The translations under genes and the position numbers were made by a program. Shown here one piece after another: positions 1 to 5,110 of a stretch of DNA of 5,110 bases. Each line of letters starts with the position of its first letter. Within the stretch, counting starts at the first letter, position 1. The stretch spans positions 1-5,110 of the forward strand of contig JADNEJ010000061.1 in the NCBI GenBank assembly GCA_016292295.1, given 5' to 3'. The notes beneath the pieces are model-generated. The model worked only from the letters and a program-made list of their open reading frames with translations, ran no database searches and was not told the DNA's origin. Origin of the DNA: Candidatus Thiodictyon intracellulare. GTDB taxonomy: Bacteria > Pseudomonadota > Gammaproteobacteria > Chromatiales > Chromatiaceae.

Positions 1-50
1 CAGTGTACCGGACCCGCCGCCCCGACGGGGCCCCGAAGTCCGACAGGCTG
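1..50. mobile_element. Outer end of an IS1182-like insertion sequence (partial)
   Basis: Read on the minus strand, positions 50 to 36 give CAGCCTGTCGGACTT. The same 15 bases occur on the plus strand at 4913-4927, at the end of the right-hand IS, so the two are inverted relative to each other and both point inward. Both ends abut a CTAG. Inside the shared 15 bases the sequences differ: here a GC-rich stretch with the palindrome CGGGGCCCCG (26-35) follows. That suggests this is the opposite (transposase-upstream) end of the same kind of element, or a related element. No transposase coding is visible in the 50 bases. The assignment rests on the shared terminus and on the transposase fragment at the other side of the window. 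Confidence 0.65.
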
Positions 51-582
51 CTAGCTCTTGGCGATGCCCTCGGTGACATGTTGGGGGGGACTGATTTGCC
101 CGCGCGCTCCAGGTCGGCAGCCTCGGCACGCAGATTGCGTAGCCACTCCTGCTGACGGCGGATGTTGCCGCGCGAGACCTGAATCACGACGTCGATCGCC
201 GCGAGTTTCCCATCCCGTTCCATCAATAGATCGTCTACAGAACGAAAGGTCCACAGAAGCACCCAATCGACCACCTTCTGTTGATCAACCAGACGCTCCT
301 GCTAGGCGCACAAACGTTCCAACTCCCGTTCACGCTGGTCTCCTCAATGGTCTAGGCCGGTGGCACCACCTCCACCCGCACCCCCTGATTGCTCAGCTCA
401 GCATATCCCTTGGCAACCTGATTGGCCGGGATCTGATCAGTGTAGTGGACCACCACGTTCTCGTCGACCCACCGAAACATCTTGGCGGCGTTGCCACCGC
501 CCACTGCCGAAGACAGCACGTACCACAAGCTGATCCCGGCCACGGTCAAGAGTTTAACCGACGGCCGTGGGGCGCGGCACAT
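51..582 (-). pseudogene. Broken DUF4124-domain protein gene, 3' end cut by an IS
   Basis: From ATG at 580-582 the reading starts with a signal-like N-terminus (R, R, K, then a hydrophobic stretch LLTVAGISLWYVLSS) and then KMFRWVDENVVVHYTDQIP, the hallmark of DUF4124, a short exported domain of unknown function. That frame stops at TAG 352-354. Beyond it the gene continues as a charged, probably helical region (QRERELERL, then VDWVLLWTFRSVDDLLMERD, DGKLAAIDVVIQVSRGNIRR, LRNLRAEAADLERAGK), which I recall as the usual C-terminal part of long DUF4124 proteins. Reaching it needs one missing base near 337; it then has a second TAG (after ERLCA, about 301-305). A third lesion is a C run of 7 instead of 8 (83-89), after which QHVTEGIAKS reads to a TAG made by the IS target CTAG at 51-54. 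With two bases restored the span is exactly 178 codons. An alternative upstream ATG (646-648) adds 22 non-signal-like residues. It lies 75 nt downstream of pyrE, so it was probably cotranscribed with it. Confidence 0.8.
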
Positions 583-657
583 GATGGACGGCGTGACCGG
601 GCAGACCCACAGATGACCTAGCGGCTCGGCGTCGAGCGGAAGGCACATAGTCTTTAT

Positions 658-1299
658 TTAGACCCCATAACAGGCCCGGTAGGCCCGTACCGAGGCACGC
701 AACGCGTCATCGATCGCGAAATCACTCAAACAGTCGATCAGGTGATCCAGCGTAACAATGCTGAGCACGGGAACGCCAAAGAGTTCCTGGACCTCGGCCA
801 CGGCTGAGCCCTCCCCGGTACCACGTTCCTGGCGATCCAGGGCGATCACCACCCCCGCAGGTTCGGCCCCGGCGGCACGAATCACCTCCATCGACTCCCC
901 CACCGAGGTACCGGCGGTGATCACATCATCGATAATCAGGACACGCCCGGCCAGTGAGCGCCCGACGATCACACCGCCCTCCCCGTGGTCCTTCGCCTCC
1001 TTGCGATTGAAGGCGTACGGCAGATCCCGCCCGGTGTCGCGCGCGAGCGCGATACTAGTGGCCGCTGCCAGCGGGATGCCCTTGTAGGCCGGACCGAAGA
1101 GCACGTCGAAGGCGAGCCCGCAGTCGATGATCCGGCGGGCGTAGGCGTCGGCCAGACGTGCCAGTCGCACACCGGTATCGAACAGGCCCGCGTTGAAAAA
1201 ATAGGGACTGCGTCGGCCAGATTTCAAGGTGAAATCACCGAAGCGCAAGACGCCGACAGCGGCGGCAAAACGAAGAAACTCACGCTGATAGGCTTGCAT
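658..1299 (-). CDS. pyrE: Orotate phosphoribosyltransferase
   Basis: Cytoplasmic enzyme of de novo pyrimidine synthesis: orotate plus PRPP gives orotidine 5'-monophosphate and pyrophosphate. The product is 213 residues, the same length as E. coli PyrE, and resembles it end to end. Visible motifs are [16 protein letters not shown] (23-38, with the substrate-contacting Lys26), FGPAYKGIP (68-76, Tyr72/Lys73), [12 protein letters not shown] (98-109, the flexible catalytic loop with Arg99, Lys100, Lys103 and His105) and the PRPP-binding signature [13 protein letters not shown] (120-132). The protein ends in YGV, as in E. coli, at a TAA stop. I chose ATG 1297-1299 because MQAYQREF matches the family's MKPYQRQF start; an in-frame GTG two codons upstream (1303-1305) is the alternative. 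No clear Shine-Dalgarno is visible. No lesion is seen although the neighbouring downstream gene is broken, consistent with purifying selection. It is transcribed divergently from the membrane protein gene at 1509. Confidence 0.97.
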   Translation of the reverse strand: MQAYQREFLRFAAAVGVLRFGDFTLKSGRRSPYFFNAGLFDTGVRLARLADAYARRIIDCGLAFDVLFGPAYKGIPLAAATSIALARDTGRDLPYAFNRKEAKDHGEGGVIVGRSLAGRVLIIDDVITAGTSVGESMEVIRAAGAEPAGVVIALDRQERGTGEGSAVAEVQELFGVPVLSIVTLDHLIDCLSDFAIDDALRASVRAYRACYGV

Positions 1300-1508
1300 A
1301 ATCACGCAACGCTAGTGAAGCTGTTAGCTATGATACACCGGGCTTCAAACCAAAATCGGGAACCCCGTTCGCACCTTGCAACGAGGGTTCGCGCGCCCGA
1401 CCGCGGCGGCGGCGCCGCGGCCGTCGGTGATACTGACCGGCGTCGGCTCTACGCCGCCGGGCGTCCCTTGCATTCCCACCCGCTGACCCAGGACCGCAGG
1501 CCCACCCG
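1300..1508. other. Divergent intergenic region between pyrE and the SafE/TauE-like gene
   Basis: About 200 bases without a gene. Two potential hairpins lie in it. One pairs 1360-1369 with 1380-1390 (GAACCCCGTT against AACG-A-GGGTTC, one bulged A). The other is a GC-only stem, CCGCGGC (1401-1407) with GCCGCGG (1414-1420). Neither is followed by a T run on either strand, so they are not convincing terminators. The part from about 1391 to 1508 is very GC-rich and shows no recognisable promoter. No tRNA or riboswitch is recognised. Confidence 0.5.
1329..1335. promoter_or_regulatory. Candidate -10 element readable on both strands
   Basis: TATGATA on the plus strand reads TATCATA on the minus strand, so the same bases resemble a sigma-70 -10 box both for pyrE (minus) and for the divergent membrane protein gene (plus). 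For pyrE it would give a leader of roughly 20 nt. No good -35 is present at 16-18 bp spacing on either side (CGATTT at best for the minus strand). For the plus-strand gene the leader would be about 170 nt. This is a weak, motif-only prediction. Confidence 0.3.
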
Positions 1509-2189
1509 GTGATCGCCCAGACGCCCTATGTCACTGCCTTCTTGGTCGGCCTGCTGGGCGGCACTCATTGCCTGACCATGTGCGCAGGGCTGGTCAGCTC
1601 ATTGACCCTGGGCCTGGACCCGCGCCACCGCCGCAACCCTCGGCAGATGCTGCCCCTACAATTGGGCTATAACCTTGGACGGGTCGCGGGCTACGGTCTC
1701 GCCGGGGCGCTCGCCGGCGGCCTGGGCGCCATCCTGCTGCAACTGGACTCACTCCAGATCGCACAACGCATCCTCTACGCCCTGGCCGGGGTGGTCATGA
1801 TCCTGCTCGGGCTTTATCTGGGCGGTTGGTGGCATCGGCTCGCATACATCGAGCGCCTGGGACTACACCTATGGCGTCACCTCGCGCCGCTAACGCGCCG
1901 CTTGATGCCGGTACGGCGGGTGCCGCAGGCGGTCGTGATCGGCCTGATCTGGGCCTGGGTACCCTGCGGGCTGGTCTACAGTGTGTTGATCACGGCGGTA
2001 GCGGCCGGTAGTCCCGGCGACGGCGCCGTCCTGATGCTCGCCTTCGGCGCCGGGACTTTGCCGAACCTACTCGGCATCGGGCTGCTCGCGGGCGCCGCCG
2101 CTCGCGTGGCAGAGCACCGCCGGTGGCGACAGGCAACCGCCCTCATGGTCATCGGCTTCGGTGTCCAGGCGCTCTGGCAACTCACTTGA
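1509..2189 (+). CDS. SafE/TauE-like (DsbD_2-type) six-helix membrane protein
   Basis: A 226-residue hydrophobic inner-membrane protein with about six transmembrane segments (roughly 8-30, 51-76, 86-107, 140-165, 172-196, 208-225). Two half-repeats carry the conserved Cys motifs of the family annotated as sulfite exporter TauE/SafE or cytochrome c biogenesis (DsbD_2): GGTHCLTMCAG (17-27, His20, Cys21, Cys25) and WAWVPCGLVYS (148-158, Pro152-Cys153). QLGYNLGRVAGY (51-62) and FGAGTLPNLL (179-188) are also family-typical. Members often sit near cytochrome oxidase assembly or copper genes and are suspected of metal or redox handling; 'sulfite exporter' is an inherited label. No such partner lies here, so the substrate is open. 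The family's usual MCGG is MCAG. The start is GTG 1509-1511, the first start after the upstream in-frame stop at 1434; only a weak GCAGG precedes it. The TGA stop lies inside the hairpin at 2184-2218. Confidence 0.87.
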   Translation: MIAQTPYVTAFLVGLLGGTHCLTMCAGLVSSLTLGLDPRHRRNPRQMLPLQLGYNLGRVAGYGLAGALAGGLGAILLQLDSLQIAQRILYALAGVVMILLGLYLGGWWHRLAYIERLGLHLWRHLAPLTRRLMPVRRVPQAVVIGLIWAWVPCGLVYSVLITAVAAGSPGDGAVLMLAFGAGTLPNLLGIGLLAGAAARVAEHRRWRQATALMVIGFGVQALWQLT

Positions 2190-2218
2190 GAAATCGCCCG
2201 CTGGGCGATTTCTCAAGT
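2184..2218. terminator. Perfect 16-bp hairpin between two convergent genes, likely bidirectional terminator
   Basis: ACTTGAGAAATCGCCC (2184-2199) and GGGCGATTTCTCAAGT (2203-2218) are exact reverse complements with a 3-base loop GCT. It contains the last codon and TGA stop of the plus-strand membrane protein gene, and lies 31 nt past the stop of the minus-strand DUF4426 gene. Position between convergent genes argues for a shared terminator, but no T run follows on either strand, so it is not a canonical intrinsic one. It could instead protect both transcript 3' ends from exonucleases. Confidence 0.7.
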
Positions 2219-2249
2219 TGGTCAAGACATCAGGTGGCGACGCTCCAGG

Positions 2250-2696
2250 TCATTGGGTGAAGAACTCTTGGCGTAGCCGCAGGGTAGTGGTCTCGGCGGC
2301 GCCGGTGGGGCGGACCCGGATCTCAAAGTCGAGTTCCTGCCCGTCGGCGATCGGAAATTGCCCCAGGTAGGAAACGGCGCCCTCGGCCTCGGCCTCGTGC
2401 ATGGCGACCGGGCCCTTGCGGGACTTGTCGTTGACCAGATCCACGTCTACCAAGGCCTTGACCGAGGTGCCGGTGGACCCCGGCAGGTCTTTGATCACAC
2501 TTACATTCAACACACCGAGGCGATTGCTGCGCTGGATCGCGTTGGCGCGGGCGATCTCCAGAGTCAGGGTCTCGGCGGTAAAGGCGTTATAGTGGATGGT
2601 GTAGGCACCCGCCCGGGTGCTCTCCGCGACCACTGCTTGAGCGCCCTGGAACAGGGCAGCGGCCACACCGGCCGCGAGGGCCATACGCTTGAACAT
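2250..2696 (-). CDS. Exported DUF4426-family protein
   Basis: 148 residues. The N-terminus MFKRMALAAGVAAALFQGAQAVVA is a classical Sec signal peptide (Lys3, Arg4, then a hydrophobic core) with likely cleavage after AQA (21) or VVA (24), leaving a periplasmic protein of about 125 residues. The mature part starts AGAYTIHYNAFTAETLTLEIARA and continues IQRSNRLGVLNVSVI, the recognisable N-terminal signature of DUF4426, a small beta-rich family of unknown function. In Pseudomonas the family member lies beside metX/metW and rdgB; that neighbourhood is absent here. There are no Cys residues and no lipobox. The start ATG (2694-2696) has a strong ribosome site 6 nt upstream. It stops at TGA. It lies 74 nt downstream of the dead GTPase gene on the same strand, so it may once have been the distal gene of that transcript. 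The reading frame shows no damage. Confidence 0.87.
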   Translation of the reverse strand: MFKRMALAAGVAAALFQGAQAVVAESTRAGAYTIHYNAFTAETLTLEIARANAIQRSNRLGVLNVSVIKDLPGSTGTSVKALVDVDLVNDKSRKGPVAMHEAEAEGAVSYLGQFPIADGQELDFEIRVRPTGAAETTTLRLRQEFFTQ

Positions 2697-2702
2697 CGGA
2701 TC

Positions 2703-2710
2703 TTCTCCTT
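2703..2710 (-). promoter_or_regulatory. Strong Shine-Dalgarno of the DUF4426 gene
   Basis: AAGGAGAA on the minus strand, 6 nt before ATG 2694-2696. It is the best ribosome site in the window and fixes the start of the gene. It also argues that this gene is translated independently of the dead gene upstream. Confidence 0.85.
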
Positions 2711-3537
2711 ACTCGGTGCGCACACCAGGCGCCGCCTGCCAGGCACTCAACCCCCCGTACAACCATCCCGTCAACCGGCGACCAACCGCTGCTTCTGGGG
2801 CGCCTCCTGCTCGGCCAAGGGATCATAGTGCAAGGCGTTGTGGATGTTACGCAGGGCCGTCAGTTCCTAGGCAAAGCTCAGGTACTGCGCCTGCATGTCG
2901 TCGATGCGCTTCTGCACCGCGTCCTTCGAGCGGTCGATCCGCTGGAGGTTCTCAAGCCGCTTCTCCATTATCAACTTATGCTCCTGAATCTCTTCCGCCA
3001 GGGGCTGTAGGGTATCGCGAATCCAACCGTTATAGGCGACGCGCAGTTAGTCGAACAGCACCTGAGCTCGGCTCACCATCTGTTGATGGAAACGCCGGCT
3101 CACCATCCCCTGCCCGGACAGGGCCATACAGGGGCTGCGCCGGAGCACCTCCACCTTCTGATACAGCAACTCGATTTCCACCCCGTACTTCATCGGGACG
3201 AAGACCTTAGGCGTAGCCAGGTCGAACTCGAAGTCCTCACGAAAAACCTAATAAGTTTCGCGCACCAATTTGCGAATGCGCTCACTCTCGGTCGACACCG
3301 TCTGCATGGCTCGGCGCAACTCGTCAAATAGCCCCTTCATCGCGCGGGTAAGGCCGACGTTGGTCCAACTGCGCACCAGTTCGTAATGGGCGCGCTCTAC
3401 CATGGCCTCGATATTCTCACTCTCCAGCAGCCGACGGCAGTGGCGGGTCTGCGCGAGCAACTCCTCGCGCCGCTACTGGAACTGTTGTACGCCCTTGAGA
3501 TAGTACTCCTGTTCGCGCCGGGTCCGCTCCAACAACT

Positions 3538-3546
3538 GAGCAATCA
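3538..3546. repeat. Target-site duplication, left copy
   Basis: GAGCAATCA, identical to 3671-3679. The two 9-bp copies directly flank the 124-bp element at 3547-3670, as expected of a staggered 9-bp cut made at insertion. Confidence 0.88.
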
Positions 3547-3670
3547 GGCCTTGATCACAAATCCGCCCAAGGCCGGCCGGTCCATGTGGGTTTGCGCGCA
3601 CAAGACCATGCTCTGCAAGGGAGCGACGACGCCGAGACTGAACAAGGTGGGCGGAATTATGATCAAGGCC
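3547..3670. mobile_element. 124-bp MITE-like element, probably an IS5/IS903-group derivative
   Basis: The terminal 23 bases at 3547-3569 and the reverse complement of 3648-3670 match at 21 of 23 positions; both start GGCCTTGATCA and end TCCGCCCA. The element is flanked by identical 9-bp direct repeats. The interior of about 78 bases codes for nothing recognisable, so it must be moved by a transposase supplied elsewhere. The termini resemble, from memory, the GGCTTTGTTG...AAATC ends of the IS903 group of the IS5 family, which also makes 9-bp duplications; that family assignment is inference. Its insertion, 133 bp in all with the duplication, shifts the GTPase frame by one and ends the protein two codons into the element. 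Confidence 0.86.
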
Positions 3671-3679
3671 GAGCAATCA
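3671..3679. repeat. Target-site duplication, right copy
   Basis: GAGCAATCA, the second copy of the 9-bp direct repeat. On the minus strand it encodes the ATT GCT of DVIA just before the element. No base differs from the left copy, so the insertion is either fairly recent or has not drifted at these nine positions. Confidence 0.88.
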
Positions 3680-4906
3680 CGTCCTGACTCTTATCGCGCA
3701 GCTGTTCGAGTTCCTCCAACTGGGACTTGACGCGCGTAATGCGTGAGGCGACCCGATTGCGGTTGCAGTCCAAGACCTGGCCGACGCTGGCGTCGATTGC
3801 GTCGATCAAGAACTGATGCTTGGTCTCCAGCATCTTGGTGGCCAGGTGTCGCTCCAACACCGGCAGGGCGCTACGCCGCAGCATAGCATCGTCTACGCGG
3901 CCCTTCGCCGCCAGGGCCTGCGCCGCCGCGACCGGGAAGACTACCTCTTCGTTGATCCCCACCGCCAAGGCGGTGTTGCGGCGCTGGGCGACGGTCGCGG
4001 CCGCGCCGTCGGCGCCGCCAGGCGGTTCGTCGCAACGCATGTCGCTCTGATTCAGAGCGACCAGCATGGCCCGCTGACGGCCGGTCTGGAAGCCCTTAAG
4101 GTGGTATTGCCAGATTTCCAGGTCGGTGCAAGTCACGCCGACGTCGGCAGACAGCACGAAGAGCACCGCCTGGGCCGCCGGCAGCATGCTGATGGTCAGC
4201 TCCGGTTCATTACCCAGTGCGTTGACGCCGGGGGTGTCGAGAATCACCAGACCCTGTTTGAGCAGACGGTGCGGAAAGCTGACGATAGCGTGACGCCACT
4301 TGAGTACCTTCACCGTCTCCGTCGTCGGCTGACCCTCGGGAGTCAGGCCGGTACTGGACAGCCCGAGGCGCGCAGCCTCCGCCATCGACACCTGCTTGGT
4401 CTGGAGGATCTCCTTCAAAGTACCCGCTATCTGCTCGGCACCCTGCAGATTCAGGGGATAGTGGACCCACTGCTGGGAATTGGACTTGAATTGCGCAGTC
4501 AAGGCGTCTTGGGCACGCGTCTCCGCCGGCAACAGACGCAGAGAGGCCTCGTTGCGCTCGGCATCCCACAGCAGTTCGATCGGGCACCGGCAGGTGCGCC
4601 CCGCCACGCAGGGCAGCAGACCCCCAGCCAAGTCGGAGAAGAAGATCGCGTTGATCAACTCGGTTTTGCCGCAGGAGGACTCAGCGACAAACGCGACCGT
4701 CAGGTAATCACCAGCCAGGACGTCCAGCGCGGCACGCAGTTGCTCCCGGGCGCGCGGGGTCGCACGCCGGTGCTCTTCCAGCCAGCTCCCCAGTTCGGCC
4801 ACGGCACGTGCGACTCGCGTCTTCCATTGCTGGTAGGTGGTAAGCCGCTGTTGCACTGCCGGGGTTTGCATCGCCCAAAGCACCTTGAGGTTTGACTGGC
4901 CGCTAG

Positions 4907-5110
4907 CAGCAGCAGCCTGTCGGACTTAGCGACCGGCGCCACCGCCTGAGGGGCCCTTGGGCGGACTTTTGTGGCAGAAAAAGACGATTTTCGGCTAGAA
5001 CCGCAGTTTTCCGCAGTGTTCCTCTGACTGCAGACGTAATACGGGCATCCGTTTTAGGTTCCACACCAGGCAGACCAGCGTCCACTCGCCCTGGACGTTG
5101 TCCAGTCCAC
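4907..5110. mobile_element. 3' end of an IS1182-like insertion sequence (continues past the window)
   Basis: The element starts just after CTAG (4903-4906) with CAGCAGCAGCCTGTCGGACTT, which shares its CAGCCTGTCGGACTT core with the terminus at 36-50. About 88 non-coding bases separate this end from the stop of the transposase fragment on the minus strand, so this is the transposase-downstream end. Here CAG is present three times before CCTGTCGG, against once at the left end of the window. Confidence 0.8.
4995..5110 (-). CDS. Transposase of IS1182 type, C-terminal fragment (partial at window edge)
   Basis: Only the last 37 residues are in the window, beginning GLDNVQGEWTLVCLVWNLKR and ending at TAG 4995-4997. 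The pattern G-L-x-N-V-x-x-E-W-x-L-V-C-L-x-W-N-L-K-R-M is the characteristic C-terminus of IS1182-family DDE transposases. The rest of the protein, including the catalytic residues, lies beyond position 5110, so whether the transposase is intact cannot be judged. The short tail after KRMPVLRLQ (SEEHCGKLRF) may be a read-through into element-end sequence. Confidence 0.82.
   Translation of the reverse strand, partial: GLDNVQGEWTLVCLVWNLKRMPVLRLQSEEHCGKLRF

Larger units (their letters stand above)
2771..4883 (-). pseudogene. Dynamin-family large GTPase gene, disrupted by a MITE and four stop codons
   Basis: The intact first part (4883 to the insertion) encodes about 404 residues: an N-terminal helical segment (1-60), P-loop AESSCGKT (67-74) followed by ELINAIFF, switch-I AGRT (94-97), G3 DTPG (216-219), and a degenerate G4 NQSD (278-281) where NKxD is expected. 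This is the bacterial dynamin-like GTPase type, membrane-associated proteins of largely unknown role. A 124-bp element (3547-3670) interrupts it. Deleting the element plus one 9-bp duplication joins DVIA to QLLERTRREQEYYLKGVQQF, restoring a helical stalk-like C-terminus with stretches such as SENIEAMVERAHYELVRSW and QEHKLIMEKRLENLQRIDRS. This part is in one frame down to TGA 2771-2773 but carries four internal stops: TAG 3473, TAG 3248, TAA 3047, TAG 2867 (codons 426, 501, 568, 628). The repaired gene would be 660 codons. The first in-frame start is GTG 4881-4883 (ATG 4869-4871 is the next), without a good ribosome site. In-frame coding-like NLKVLW continues upstream toward the IS at 4907, so the true 5' end may be lost. 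Confidence 0.87.

Noticed and set aside
58..621. A 187-codon plus-strand open frame opposite the DUF4124 pseudogene
   Set aside because: The Pro/Arg/His-rich translation has no domain, and the opposite strand shows DUF4124 family sequence across the region.
1360..1420. Hairpins in the divergent region as a pyrimidine attenuator or riboswitch
   Set aside because: No T run follows them, no leader peptide is visible, and the hairpins lie upstream of the only plausible -10 for pyrE, so they would not be in its transcript.
985..1512. A plus-strand open frame running from within pyrE to the membrane protein start
   Set aside because: It overlaps pyrE antisense and its remainder is GC-rich intergenic sequence. 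No motif or ribosome site supports it.
2697..2770. Terminator or small gene between the dead GTPase gene and the DUF4426 gene
   Set aside because: Only short competing stems (such as CAGGC-GGC-GCCTG) without a T run, and no convincing open frame; the ribosome site is the only clear signal.
51..3475. Stop-codon recoding (amber read as glutamine) to explain the many in-frame TAGs
   Set aside because: One internal stop is TAA, and pyrE ends normally at TAA. The same genes also carry a transposon insertion or frameshifts, so ordinary gene decay explains the data better.
3547..3670. The 124-bp element as a small RNA gene or an intron
   Set aside because: Terminal inverted repeats plus a 9-bp target duplication fit DNA transposition; there are no splice or group I/II intron features.
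3816..4895. A 359-codon plus-strand open frame opposite the GTPase gene
   Set aside because: It is an antisense shadow in GC-rich sequence: low-complexity Arg/Gly/Gln/His-rich translation, no known motif, while the minus strand carries clear GTPase motifs.

Overview
This GC-rich window looks like a piece of a gammaproteobacterial chromosome. The PyrE is very close to enterobacterial PyrE (same 213-residue length, same motifs), and a DUF4426 protein and a DUF4124 lipoprotein-like gene next to pyrE are typical of Gammaproteobacteria. A purple-sulfur-bacterium-like (Chromatiaceae) host is my best guess from gene content, but that is inference. The window begins and ends inside insertion-sequence ends, which is what a short contig broken at repeats would look like.

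Layout. Positions 1-50 are the outer end of an IS, followed by a CTAG site. Positions 51-582 (minus) are a broken DUF4124 gene, with two frameshifts and two stops, cut at its 3' end by the IS. Positions 658-1299 (minus) are an intact pyrE. A 200-base divergent intergenic region follows. Positions 1509-2189 (plus) are an intact six-helix membrane protein of the SafE/TauE-like (DsbD_2) type. A perfect 16-bp hairpin at 2184-2218 separates it from a convergent gene. Positions 2250-2696 (minus) are an exported DUF4426 protein. Positions 2771-4883 (minus) are a dead dynamin-family GTPase gene. From 4907 to the end is the 3' end of an IS1182-like element, with the C-terminus of its transposase on the minus strand.

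The most striking content is the decay history of the GTPase gene. A 124-bp non-coding mini-transposon (MITE-like; near-perfect 23-bp terminal inverted repeats, 9-bp target duplication) sits in the coding region. Removing it and one duplication copy (133 bp) joins the two halves in one frame. The 3' half then carries four in-phase stop codons. The gene may also be cut at its 5' end by the IS1182-like copy.

The surviving genes do not form an obvious common pathway: pyrimidine synthesis (pyrE), a membrane protein of the metal/cytochrome-maturation type, and an uncharacterised periplasmic protein. I see no novel defence, toxin or RNA system here. The window is best read as housekeeping genes surviving in a region eroded by transposable elements.
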